Shown in pieces: positions 20,452 to 27,925 of a stretch of DNA of 64,000 nt (position 1 is its first letter; each line of letters opens with the position of its first letter). Source of the DNA: Pseudomonas berkeleyensis (GTDB lineage: Bacteria > Pseudomonadota > Gammaproteobacteria > Pseudomonadales > Pseudomonadaceae); assembly GCF_014109765.1 (NCBI RefSeq), contig NZ_CP059139.1, positions 4,034,001-4,098,000 of the forward strand, in the 5' to 3' direction. The notes under the pieces were generated by a model. That model was given only the letters and a program-made list of their open reading frames with translations. It had not been told where the DNA came from and did not search any database. Made by a program: the position numbers and the translations under genes.

Positions 20452-20901
20452 TCAGCCCTGCAAGGCCGCAGCAAGTTCCTGCAACCAGGGCTCGGCATCG
20501 CTTTCAGGCGTGACGGTTTCACTGGAATCCAGGCGCAGCATCTCGACCACCTCGCGCAGCCCCAACTCGGCATAGAGTTCGCGGATCAGCTCGCCGCCGC
20601 CACAGAAGGTGTCGTAACTGGAATCACCCAACGCCAGCACCGCGCCCGGCAAACCACTCCAGGCTGGCAAACGGTCGCGAATCTCGCTGTACAGCGGCAG
20701 CAGATTGTCGGGTAGCTCGCCCATGCCCGTGGTCGAGGTCACGGTGAGGAAGGCATCCGGCGCGAAGGCCAGCAGTTCGTCCAGGCTCATGTTCGATTTG
20801 TGCCAGGCCTCCAGGCCAGCAGCCTTGAGTTGACGTTCGGCGTGGCGGGCGACTTCTTCTGCGGTGCCGTAGACCGAACCCGAGAGGATGGCGATTTTCA
20901 T
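20452..20901 (-). CDS. Flavodoxin
   Basis: 149-residue single flavodoxin domain. The phosphate-binding loop GSVYGTAEEVA is at the N-terminus; TSTTGMGELPDN and LGDSSYDTFCGGG are the two other FMN loops. It is close to MioC-type and to the P. aeruginosa flavodoxin that also lies near folE/folX. It is cytoplasmic and transfers electrons to an unknown partner. It is divergent from the LOV gene with about 100 bp between the starts. Confidence 0.92.
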   Translation of the reverse strand: MKIAILSGSVYGTAEEVARHAERQLKAAGLEAWHKSNMSLDELLAFAPDAFLTVTSTTGMGELPDNLLPLYSEIRDRLPAWSGLPGAVLALGDSSYDTFCGGGELIRELYAELGLREVVEMLRLDSSETVTPESDAEPWLQELAAALQG

Positions 20902-21004
20902 GACAACTCCGGAAACAGGGAAAAACGCCGCGCATTATGCCGCAAGTAGACAGCCCGACCCGATGTTTTAGAATGCAGCGCATATCTCTCGCGGAATTGT
21001 CCTC

Positions 21005-21451
21005 ATGATCAATGCCAAGCTGCTGCAACTGGTAATCGATGCCTCCAACGACGGAATCGTGGTGGCCGAGCAGGAGGGTGAAGACAACATCCTGATCTAC
21101 GCCAATGCCGCGTTCGAAAACCTGACCGGTTATCCCTGCGATGACATCCTCTATCAGGACTGCCGCTTCCTGCAGGGCAACGACCGTGCCCAGGTTGGCC
21201 TGCAGGCCATTCGTGACGCCGTGCGGGAGCAGAAGCCCTGCCGCCAGATCATCCGCAACTACCGCAAGGACGGCAGCGCCTTCTGGAACGAGCTGTCGAT
21301 CACCCCGGTATTCAACGAAGGCGACCAACTGACCTATTACATCGGTATCCAGAAGGACGTCACCGAGCAGGTGGAAGCTCAGCAGCGCGTGCGAGAGCTG
21401 GAAGCCGAGGTCGCAGCACTGAATGCCGAGCTGGCCCGCCTGAAAAGCTGA
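21005..21451 (+). CDS. Short LOV blue-light photoreceptor
   Basis: 148 residues: one LOV (PAS) domain and a C-terminal coiled coil, with no output domain. The photoactive cysteine is Cys53 in YQDCRFLQG, the flavin-binding LOV signature. NYRKDGSAFWNELSITPV and YYIGIQKDVTEQV complete the domain. The tail (EAQQRVRELEAEVAALNAELARLKS) is a leucine-zipper-like helix that would dimerise. Sequence and layout are almost those of the short LOV proteins SB1/SB2 of P. putida. Blue light would form a Cys-FMN adduct and move the helix. The nearby MerR/LitR-type regulator is the likely signalling partner (inference). Confidence 0.93.
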   Translation: MINAKLLQLVIDASNDGIVVAEQEGEDNILIYANAAFENLTGYPCDDILYQDCRFLQGNDRAQVGLQAIRDAVREQKPCRQIIRNYRKDGSAFWNELSITPVFNEGDQLTYYIGIQKDVTEQVEAQQRVRELEAEVAALNAELARLKS

Positions 21452-21517
21452 CGAACGTACAAAACTATCGTCGCGCGGCGGGGTCTGAATGGTTTGCAAC
21501 CCTATGCAGTACCTATC

Positions 21518-22126
21518 ATGCAAAGCGACCCGCTGCTGACTCAGGACGAACTGGATTACATCCAGAAGATCCTTTCCACCTCCTCGCGCAAGCGCCGTCC
21601 CAGCACGGCGCCACAGTTGGCCATTGGCGAACAGCTGAGCCAACTACTCAGCCGTCTGGGCAATAAAGAACAACTGAGCCTGGACACTCACCGCGACGAC
21701 CAACACCTGAGCTTTCCCTTGCACCTGATTCAGGATGAGCAAAGCCATCCACGCCTGGAGCTGGGCACCCCACTGATCTTCGAACACGGGGTCAATGAGC
21801 GGCCCTGGCGCCTGGAGCCGCCAGCACCGCTGACCTTGCTCGACAGCAACGACCGCCCCAGCGGCCTACAGGCAATTGAGCTATCGCACAGCGGCATGCT
21901 GGTGCATTACGGCAAGCCAGGCAGCCCGGCCAAGGATCAGTTGCTGCAGCTGATGCTGCCGCAACAGCGTCGCGTACAGCTGCGCGCACGCCTGGTGCGA
22001 CGCATCAGCCAGACGCGCTATGCCTACAGCCTGGCAACCCTGCATGAGGAAGACGAGCAGACGCTGCGCCAGTACCTTTTCGAGCAACACAGCGACCTTC
22101 AGCATCGCACCGCAACGGTTGGCTGA
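21518..22126 (+). CDS. PilZ-like protein
   Basis: 202 residues. The N-terminal third is helical (DPLLTQDELDYIQKIL). The rest is beta-rich and includes GLQAIELSHSGMLVHY, similar to the D/NxSxxG strand of PilZ domains, although the RxxxR part of the c-di-GMP site is not obvious. Binding of c-di-GMP is therefore uncertain. ATG 21518 is used; another ATG at 21494 is in frame and neither has a strong ribosome site. It starts 66 bp after the LOV gene in the same direction and could be co-transcribed, and it converges with the MerR gene. Confidence 0.6.
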   Translation: MQSDPLLTQDELDYIQKILSTSSRKRRPSTAPQLAIGEQLSQLLSRLGNKEQLSLDTHRDDQHLSFPLHLIQDEQSHPRLELGTPLIFEHGVNERPWRLEPPAPLTLLDSNDRPSGLQAIELSHSGMLVHYGKPGSPAKDQLLQLMLPQQRRVQLRARLVRRISQTRYAYSLATLHEEDEQTLRQYLFEQHSDLQHRTATVG

Positions 22127-22135
22127 AGACCTCGA

Positions 22136-23089
22136 TCAGGTGTCGAGATGACCGGCGAGAAACTGCTGCAAGCGACGCTGCATGACTCGCCCTTCATTGC
22201 CCAGGCAGGCAATGGGTGAACCCGCCAGGCTTTCTTCGGCAAGATCGGAGCTGTCGCCGGCCAGCAACAACGGGCATTCCAACGCCAGTGCCAGACGTGA
22301 AAGCTGACGCGGAAAATCCTCGCCTGGCGGCTGGTTGCTGAACAGCACCAGCGCCTGCGGTTGCATCCGCTCACAGATCAGCGCCAGATCCTTCAGGGGG
22401 ACGCCCGGCCCCATCAGCGTCACATCGGAGTCCTGGTTGCTCAGCAGCAAGGCAGCTACCAGCAACTCCAGCTCACGGCACTGCCCCGGCAGCGATGCCA
22501 GCAGGATACGGTCACGCGACTCATCACGGCCCAGTTGCAGACGCTGCCAGCAGCGTCCCCTGAGAAAGCCGTCAAGCAGAAGCCATTCGCCACGCTGACC
22601 AACGTCATCCTGACGCAGCAACAGTTCCTGCCACAGCGGCATCAGAATGTCCTGAAACACCACCGCCAGCGGATAGCAGGAAAAAATCTGGCCATACAGC
22701 CGATCAAGGCGCGGCTCGTCGAAATTCTCCAAGGCACGACGCAGTTGCTCCTGCCACTGACTCCAGTCATCGCTGCTGACTTCGTTGTAAGCCGGTGTGG
22801 CGACGCTGCGACTGGCGACGCTCTTGGCCAGGATCGAGCCGACCTTGCTGACCGCGACACCGCGTTCGATCCAGGCCAGGATGCTGCGCACGGCATCGAT
22901 ATCGGCTTGCGAGTAAAGACGGTGACCGCTGTCGGTACGAGTCGGCTGGATCAAGCCGTAGCGCCGCTCCCAGGCGCGCAAGGTGACAGGGTTGACGCCC
23001 GTCAGCCGCGAAACCTCACGAATCGGAAACAGTTCTTCCTGCTTCAGCGCACTGGAAATGGGTGATCTGGCACCAACAAATTCGGACAT
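22136..23089 (-). CDS. MerR-family regulator, LitR/CarH-like without cobalamin ligands
   Basis: 317 residues. The MerR helix-turn-helix (about 20-90) reads FPIREVSRLTGVNPVTLRAWERRYGL. The C-terminal part follows the CarH/LitR sensor layout: a helical bundle (about 100-190) and a Rossmann-like half starting RILLASLPGQCRELELLVAALLL. At the places where cobalamin-using CarH proteins carry histidine (the W...EH motif and the E-x-H segment) this protein has GEW and QCR, so it probably does not bind B12. That matches the class II LitR described in Pseudomonas, which acts with a LOV protein. Divergent from the ABM gene. Confidence 0.8.
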   Translation of the reverse strand: MSEFVGARSPISSALKQEELFPIREVSRLTGVNPVTLRAWERRYGLIQPTRTDSGHRLYSQADIDAVRSILAWIERGVAVSKVGSILAKSVASRSVATPAYNEVSSDDWSQWQEQLRRALENFDEPRLDRLYGQIFSCYPLAVVFQDILMPLWQELLLRQDDVGQRGEWLLLDGFLRGRCWQRLQLGRDESRDRILLASLPGQCRELELLVAALLLSNQDSDVTLMGPGVPLKDLALICERMQPQALVLFSNQPPGEDFPRQLSRLALALECPLLLAGDSSDLAEESLAGSPIACLGNEGRVMQRRLQQFLAGHLDT

Positions 23090-23123
23090 GGCATGAGCAT
23101 CACGGCAGACAGGAATCGCCGCA

Positions 23124-23230
23124 TTGTACAGCAGGCGTTCAAGCTGCCAACTTCGCACCGCATACAAGCACGGCGCACGATCAGGGTGCATCTGCTTCGA
23201 TCTTCGCCAGCCACATGAAGGGCGTACAGG
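23124..23230. promoter_or_regulatory. Candidate LitR half-sites between the MerR and ABM genes
   Basis: Three TACA-centred motifs (TTGTACAGC at 23124, CATACAAGC at 23161, GCGTACAGG at 23223) lie in the divergent intergenic region. They resemble the repeats upstream of folM. Assignment as operators is inference. Confidence 0.35.
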
Positions 23231-23367
23231 CCGGTCATCACACGGCGCTGGCGCTTTTGCCGAAAATGGGAATAATCCTTGCTGCATTTCTACTGAGCGC
23301 ATTACCCCGCGCTCAGTACTGCCCACGGCATCACCCCTGCCCCGGGCCACATTCGAGGAGATACACA

Positions 23368-23934
23368 ATGTCCCCCGTTACCCTCATGGTGGCGCGTCGC
23401 GTCGCCAATGGCCGCTATCACGACTTCATCGCCTGGCTGCGTGAAGGCGAGCACCTGGCCACCGACTTCCCTGGTTACCTCGGCTCCGGCGTTCTGGCAC
23501 CTCCGCCCGGCGATGACGAATTCCAGATCGTGTTCCGTTTCAGCGACGAGCAGACCATGGCCGCCTGGGAACATTCGGCTTCGCGTCAGGCCTGGCTCGC
23601 ACGCGGTACCGGCCTGTTCGCCCAACCGCAGGAGAAGCGCGCCGTAGGCCTCGATGCCTGGTTCGGCAGCGCCCACCGGCAAACACCGCGCTGGAAGCAG
23701 AGCGTGGCCATCTGGCTGGCCTTCTTCCCGGTTTCGCTGGCCTTCAACCTGCTGTTCGGCCCCTGGCTTAGCGACCTGCCGCTGGTCACGCGTGTACTGC
23801 TTTCCACCCTGGCACTGACGCCGCTGATGACCTACCTGTTCATCCCGCTGTCCACACGCCTGCTGGAACCATGGCTTCAAGGCACCTCCACGCCCCGGCT
23901 GAGTAAACGCGCGGCCAGCATCGGCAAATCCTGA
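23368..23934 (+). CDS. Antibiotic biosynthesis monooxygenase-domain membrane protein
   Basis: 188 residues. The N-terminal ~100 residues form an ABM/ferredoxin-like domain (VTLMVARRVANGRYHDFIAWLREGEHLATDFPGYLGSGVL, then FQIVFRFSDEQTMAAWEHS). Two membrane segments follow (about 113-135 and 146-166) and then a short basic tail. The domain may bind or oxidise a small molecule at the membrane; no catalytic residue can be assigned. GAGGAGA precedes ATG 23368. It is divergent from the LitR-like gene, a position often held by the regulator's target. Confidence 0.8.
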   Translation: MSPVTLMVARRVANGRYHDFIAWLREGEHLATDFPGYLGSGVLAPPPGDDEFQIVFRFSDEQTMAAWEHSASRQAWLARGTGLFAQPQEKRAVGLDAWFGSAHRQTPRWKQSVAIWLAFFPVSLAFNLLFGPWLSDLPLVTRVLLSTLALTPLMTYLFIPLSTRLLEPWLQGTSTPRLSKRAASIGKS

Positions 23935-23950
23935 AAGTTCTCGCATCGTC

Positions 23951-23981
23951 ATCGGCCAGCCTCGTGCTGGCCGATTCGTTT
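23951..23981 (+). terminator. Terminator after the ABM gene
   Basis: Perfect 10-bp stem ATCGGCCAGC / GCTGGCCGAT with a CTCGT loop followed by TCGTTT, 17 bp beyond the stop. Confidence 0.85.
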
Positions 23982-23986
23982 CTACG

Positions 23987-24044
23987 TTTCTACAAGCAGG
24001 AAAACCTATACAAGGTATAAAAATCGTACAGATAAAGTACAAAC
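23987..24044. promoter_or_regulatory. Repeated TACA motifs upstream of folM, candidate MerR/LitR operator
   Basis: TACA cores occur at 23991, 24009, 24027 and 24038. The first three are spaced 18 bp apart and the last two 11 bp apart. The second is inside a perfect palindrome TATAC-AAG-GTATA (24007-24019). The 11-bp direct repeat GTACAGATAAA/GTACAAACAAG resembles the direct-repeat operators of CarH-type regulators. Binding by the protein at 22136 is inference. Confidence 0.5.
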
Positions 24045-24137
24045 AAGCATTTCTCCAAGCCGCGGTAAAAATCGTTTAAAGACAGGAAAATAGCGCCATG
24101 CGCGGCTCCCCCAAGCAAACCCTCACGCTTCGCATGG

Positions 24138-24166
24138 TTGTACAAGCCGTAGCACTGGTATAGCTT
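24138..24166 (+). promoter_or_regulatory. Possible promoter of the folM operon
   Basis: A TTGTACAA palindrome (24138-24145) is followed by a TATAGCTT-like -10 region (24159-24166). The TTGTACAAGC unit matches the repeats further upstream, so this could be a regulated -35. The match to the sigma-70 consensus is modest. Confidence 0.4.
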
Positions 24167-24241
24167 TATTGGCGATCTGCCAGAAGCGCGCTATCGCGAG
24201 CGCGTGACCGCTGGCCTTCATTTTTCCTGCACGAGTCGCCC

Positions 24242-24952
24242 ATGAGCGCTGCCAGCTTTCCCATCCTGATCACCGGCGCCGGCCAGCGGGTCGGCCTGTA
24301 CTGCGCCGAGCGCCTGCTCGATGACGGCCAGGCGGTGATCATCAGCTACCGCCAGGAGCGCGACAGCATCACCCGCCTGCGCGAGCGCGGCGCCATCGCC
24401 TTGCAGGCAGACTTCAGCGATGAAGCCGGCATTCTCGCCTTCATCGAACAGCTCAAGACGCATTGCTCCGGGCTGCGCGCCATCGTCCACAACGCCTCGC
24501 AGTGGTTGGCCGAAACACCCGGCGAAGAAGCCGAGGCCTTCCGCCAGCTGTTCACCGTGCACATGCTCGCGCCCTACCTGATCAACCTGCATTGCAGCGA
24601 GTTGCTGCTGCGTTCGGAGCAGGCCGACATCGTCCACGTCAGCGACGACGTGGTGCGCAAGGGCAGCGCCAACCGTCCGGCCTACTGCGCCAGCAAGGCC
24701 GGCCTGGAAAGCCTGACACTGTCCTTCGCCGCGCGCCTGGCACCTCGCATCAAGGTCAACGGCATCGCCCCGGCGCTGCTGATGTTCAATGACGGCGACG
24801 ACCAGGCCTACCGCAACAAGGCCCTGAGCAAATCGGCACTCGGCCTCGAGCCCGGCCCGCAGGTTTTCTACCAGAGCCTGCGCTACCTGCTGGACACCCC
24901 CTATCTGACCGGCACCACCCTTACCCTCAACGGCGGCCGCCACCTCAAGTGA
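24242..24952 (+). CDS. folM: Dihydromonapterin reductase (SDR)
   Basis: Reduces dihydromonapterin to tetrahydromonapterin with NADPH. It has 236 residues. The cofactor loop is ITGAGQRVGLYCAERL, the GxxxGxG variant of FolM. HNASQW replaces the usual NNAG, and YCASKAG carries the catalytic Tyr and Lys. First gene of folM-folE-folX, 21 bp before folE. Together the three convert GTP to tetrahydromonapterin, the phenylalanine hydroxylase cofactor in Pseudomonas, and folE also feeds folate. Confidence 0.93.
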   Translation: MSAASFPILITGAGQRVGLYCAERLLDDGQAVIISYRQERDSITRLRERGAIALQADFSDEAGILAFIEQLKTHCSGLRAIVHNASQWLAETPGEEAEAFRQLFTVHMLAPYLINLHCSELLLRSEQADIVHVSDDVVRKGSANRPAYCASKAGLESLTLSFAARLAPRIKVNGIAPALLMFNDGDDQAYRNKALSKSALGLEPGPQVFYQSLRYLLDTPYLTGTTLTLNGGRHLK

Positions 24953-24973
24953 GGCCAGCCCCAGGACACAGCC

Positions 24974-25534
24974 ATGAGCGAACCTCTTTCCCAGCAATAC
25001 CGCGAGATTCTTGTAGGCCTCGGTGAAAACCCCGAGCGCGAGGGCCTGCTCGACACACCGAAGCGCGCGGCCAAAGCCATGCAGTACCTCTGCCACGGTT
25101 ATCAGCAGTCACTGGAAGAAATCGTCAACGGCGCGTTGTTCGAGTCGGACAACGACGAGATGGTGATCGTCAAGGACATCGAGCTGTATTCGCTGTGCGA
25201 ACACCACCTGCTGCCCTTCATTGGCAAGGCGCATGTCGCCTACATCCCGACCGGCAAGGTGCTTGGCCTGTCCAAGGTGGCCCGGATCGTCGACATGTTC
25301 GCTCGCCGTCTGCAGATCCAGGAGAACCTCACCAAGCAGATCGCCGATGCCGTGCAGAGCGTGACCAATGCCGCCGGTGTTGCCGTGGTGATCGAAGCCA
25401 AGCACATGTGCATGATGATGCGCGGGGTGGAAAAGCAGAACTCGGTCATGAGCAGCTCGGTGATGCTCGGCGCGTTCCGCGAGTCCTACAATACCCGCCA
25501 TGAATTCCTGCAACTGATCGGACGGAACAACTAA
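24974..25534 (+). CDS. folE: GTP cyclohydrolase I
   Basis: Opens GTP to 7,8-dihydroneopterin triphosphate. It has 186 residues, type I. Zinc ligands lie in [11 protein letters not shown] (Cys and His) and KHMCMMMRG (Cys). [27 protein letters not shown] is the signature region. The TAATG overlap with folX means the two are translated together. Being downstream of the LOV/LitR genes, it may be light-responsive (inference). Confidence 0.96.
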   Translation: MSEPLSQQYREILVGLGENPEREGLLDTPKRAAKAMQYLCHGYQQSLEEIVNGALFESDNDEMVIVKDIELYSLCEHHLLPFIGKAHVAYIPTGKVLGLSKVARIVDMFARRLQIQENLTKQIADAVQSVTNAAGVAVVIEAKHMCMMMRGVEKQNSVMSSSVMLGAFRESYNTRHEFLQLIGRNN

Positions 25535-25905
25535 TGCCGCGACTGGAACCCGGAATGGCGCGTATCCGCGTCAAGGATCTGCGCCTGCGCACCTACATCG
25601 GCATCAAGGAAGAGGAGATCAACAACAAGCAGGACGTGTTGATCAACCTGACCATTCTCTATCCGGCCGTCGATGCCGTGCAGGTCAACGATATCGACCA
25701 CGCCCTGAACTACCGCACCATCACCAAGGCGATCATCGCTCACGTCGAGGGCAATCGCTTCGCCCTGCTCGAACGCCTGACCCAGGAGATTCTCGATCTG
25801 GTGATGGCCAACCCGGCGGTGCGCTACGCCGAGGTGGAAGTGGACAAACCGCATGCCCTGCGTTTCGCCGAGTCGGTATCGATCACCCTGGCCGGGCACC
25901 GCTGA
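25534..25905 (+). CDS. folX: Dihydroneopterin triphosphate 2'-epimerase
   Basis: Epimerises dihydroneopterin triphosphate to the monapterin form. 123 residues, FolB-like fold. [24 protein letters not shown] and [14 protein letters not shown] identify FolX rather than the aldolase FolB. The start ATG overlaps the folE stop. An internal ATG (MARIRVKD) 18 bp later is possible but has no better ribosome site. Confidence 0.93.
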   Translation: MPRLEPGMARIRVKDLRLRTYIGIKEEEINNKQDVLINLTILYPAVDAVQVNDIDHALNYRTITKAIIAHVEGNRFALLERLTQEILDLVMANPAVRYAEVEVDKPHALRFAESVSITLAGHR

Positions 25906-25969
25906 CGGCTTGCTGGCCTCGAAACGCGCTCTTATCATCGCCGCCAAACCTCGCCCCGGAGAGCCCAGC

Positions 25970-26263
25970 ATGACCGAGCAAGAACGTCTCGAACTGGAAG
26001 CCGCAGCCTTTCGCGCCCTGGTGCAACACCTGCGTGATCGCACTGACGTACAGAATATCGAGCTGATGAACCTGGCCGGCTTCTGCCGTAACTGCCTGTC
26101 GAAGTGGTACAAGGCCGCCGCCGATGATCTTGGCGTCGACGTGAGCATCGACCAGGCCCGTGAAACCGTGTACGGCATGCCCTATGCCGACTGGAAGGCC
26201 AAGCACCAGAAAGAAGCCTCGGCCGAGCAGAAAGCCGCATTCGAAAAAGGAAAACACGCATGA
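25970..26263 (+). CDS. DUF1244 family protein
   Basis: 97 residues, cytoplasmic. It has the tightly conserved core IELMNLAGFCRNCLSKWYKAAA with a CxxC pair, typical of DUF1244, a small helical family without known function. ATG 25970 is preceded by GGAGAG; the frame is open upstream to 25853 inside folX. It overlaps the HopJ gene by 4 bp (ATGA) and probably belongs to the folMEX transcript. Confidence 0.88.
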   Translation: MTEQERLELEAAAFRALVQHLRDRTDVQNIELMNLAGFCRNCLSKWYKAAADDLGVDVSIDQARETVYGMPYADWKAKHQKEASAEQKAAFEKGKHA

Positions 26264-26601
26264 CCGCCCTCACCGACCTGCGCAGCCGCTTGCAGCAGGA
26301 CGACTTCGCCTTCAGCGAAACCCTGGCCTTCGTCGCCGAGCACTATGACTATCAGCCCAGCGCCTTTCGCAATGGAGACGTGGAAAACGCTGCCGGGCAG
26401 AACGAAGGCTCGTGCAAGACGCTGGGCCTGGCCCTGCTCGAAGGATTCAACCAGGACGAAGCCCTGCGCGCCTTCGGCGAACACTATCGCAGCGTGGTGG
26501 CCACGCCGGACGGCAGCGATCACGGCAATATTCGCGCGTTGATGACTCACGGCCTGGAAGGCGTGACGTTCGAGCAACAGCCACTCAAAGCCAAGCAATA
26601 G
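26260..26601 (+). CDS. HopJ-family protein
   Basis: 113 residues. FSETLAFVAEHYDYQPSAFRNGDVENAAGQNEGSCK and LGLALLEGFNQDEALRAFGEHY are the conserved core of the HopJ type III effector family. No type III secretion genes or hrp box are seen here, and the gene is coupled to DUF1244 in a housekeeping neighbourhood, so a general cellular role is more likely than an effector role (inference). Confidence 0.85.
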   Translation: MTALTDLRSRLQQDDFAFSETLAFVAEHYDYQPSAFRNGDVENAAGQNEGSCKTLGLALLEGFNQDEALRAFGEHYRSVVATPDGSDHGNIRALMTHGLEGVTFEQQPLKAKQ

Positions 26602-26758
26602 CGCAAAAACTTGCGCAACTGTCGGCAAAGGCTGACAGACATCACTTCGCCACCACGCTATGCTGCGCGCCACAACACATCATGGAACACGAGGGAACGT
26701 GTTCTGCGCGCAGTCGCTGCCCTTCCCTCCTGTTTCGCGCTCGGCATGGAGTCGTCCG

Positions 26759-27346
26759 ATGCAGCAGACCCTGGTATGGAAACCCTGGTACACCGCCGGC
26801 GTGGAAACGCTGCGCCTGAGCCAGGATGCCAACGGCATTCACGCTACCAGCCATCTCATGCAGGTCATCAAGGGCAACAGCATCGTTGCCAACTACCTGA
26901 TCGATTGCGATATACGCTGGCGCTTCCGCCGCCTCTGGCTCAAGGTGGACAACCACGGCCAGCGCAGCCTGTGCCTGCACCGTGATCTGCGCGGCAACTG
27001 GCTGCTCGACGGCCAACCTCGCCCCGACCTGCTCGACTGCCAGCACGTCATGCTGTCGGCCTCGCCCTTCACCCATACCCCACCACTGCAACGCAGCGCG
27101 CTGGAGACCGGGCAGAGCGATGAAATGCAGGTCGCCTATATCGACATGCTCAGCCTCAAGATCGAACCGCGTCGGCAGCGCTACCAGTGTCTACGCCGCC
27201 GCCCCGGTGAAACGCTCTACCGCAGCCAGGTCGAGGGCAACCCGCAGACCGAGTTGAGCGTCGACGACCAGGCCCTGCTGCTCAAGGCCAACGAACACTA
27301 CCTGCGCCTGAGCCAGCGTGATCTGAAAGTCAGCGCGCTGGTGTAA
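26759..27346 (+). CDS. Putative glycolipid-binding domain protein (DUF1089)
   Basis: 195 residues. The pattern TLVWKPWYTAGVETLRL, GNSIVANYLIDCDIRWRFRRLWL and HRDLRGNWLLDGQPRPDLLDCQHV (a closed beta structure with polar strands) matches the DUF1089 family, described as putative glycolipid-binding from a Pseudomonas structure. No signal peptide. The start at 26759 is the first ATG giving family length; the frame extends to 26660. It stands alone; function unproven. Confidence 0.75.
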   Translation: MQQTLVWKPWYTAGVETLRLSQDANGIHATSHLMQVIKGNSIVANYLIDCDIRWRFRRLWLKVDNHGQRSLCLHRDLRGNWLLDGQPRPDLLDCQHVMLSASPFTHTPPLQRSALETGQSDEMQVAYIDMLSLKIEPRRQRYQCLRRRPGETLYRSQVEGNPQTELSVDDQALLLKANEHYLRLSQRDLKVSALV

Positions 27347-27369
27347 CACGCATCACTTGTCCGACCGCG

Positions 27370-27430
27370 AGGGTGCGCTATGCGCACCGCGAATACGGTG
27401 GTGTTGGCCTGGTGCGCGCAGCGCACCCTA
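27370..27430. repeat. Inverted intergenic repeat pair (GGGTGCGC type)
   Basis: AGGGTGCGCTATGCGCACC at 27370-27388 faces an imperfect complementary arm at 27411-27430, separated by 22 bp. It belongs to the same repeat family as those at 27510, 33011 and 35452. Confidence 0.8.
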
Positions 27431-27509
27431 CGCAAAGCCAACGTGCTCTGACGCATCAGAGGAAAGCTCTCTCTACCGCAACACACATCACCTGTCGGCA
27501 ACGCTCCCG

Positions 27510-27573
27510 GTAGGGTGCGCCATGCGCACCGCGAATACTGCGGTACCTACCTAGTGCGCACGGCGCATCCTAC
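27510..27573. repeat. Second inverted repeat pair of the same family
   Basis: The left arm at 27510-27530 starts GTAGGGTGCGCC; the degenerate right arm is at 27552-27573. It lies 80 bp from the first pair, in the gap between two convergent genes. Confidence 0.8.
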
Positions 27574-27595
27574 GCACAGCCAAGGCAAGCGCCAC

Positions 27596-27925
27596 TCAGA
27601 TGGGCAACTGCCCAAACGCCCAACGCAGCAGAAAGAACACCAGCAAGCCGCCACCGATGGTCGCCAGCAAATGCCGCGTGAAAGCTGCGATGGCAATGGC
27701 AACCAGCCCCGCCAACAGATAGGCGTTATCCCAGCTCAGCGCCCAGTTCTGCCCGTCGGGCAGCAGCATGCCGGGGATCACGATGGCGGTCAGCACCGCG
27801 GTCGGCACGTAGTGCAGTCCCTGCCGGATCAACGGCGGAAAACGCAGGTCAGGGAAGGCGAACAGGCTGTAGCGGGTGATAAAGGTGATCGCCAGCATAC
27901 CCAGGATCAGCAACCAGATATCCAT
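27596..27925 (-). CDS. azlD: AzlD-family small subunit of branched-chain amino acid exporter
   Basis: 109-residue inner-membrane protein with about four hydrophobic helices (start MDIWLLILGMLAITFITRYSLFAF). It pairs with AzlC to export branched-chain amino acids or analogues. The ATG at 27925 overlaps the azlC stop by 1 bp (TGATG), so the two are coupled; the longer frame to 28198 lies inside azlC and is rejected. Confidence 0.9.
   Translation of the reverse strand: MDIWLLILGMLAITFITRYSLFAFPDLRFPPLIRQGLHYVPTAVLTAIVIPGMLLPDGQNWALSWDNAYLLAGLVAIAIAAFTRHLLATIGGGLLVFFLLRWAFGQLPI

Larger units (their letters stand above)
23935..24241. other. Intergenic region ABM gene/folM
   Basis: About 307 bp, noticeably AT-richer than its surroundings. 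It contains a terminator next to the ABM gene, a cluster of TACA-type repeats (23987-24044) and a possible promoter (24138-24166), described separately. No small gene was seen. Confidence 0.7.

Noticed and set aside
26260..26601. Type III secreted effector
   Set aside because: The HopJ name comes from the family, but no hrp promoter or secretion genes are present and the gene is coupled to a housekeeping operon.
27370..27573. CRISPR-like array
   Set aside because: Repeats are inverted pairs with irregular spacing and only a few copies; no cas genes.
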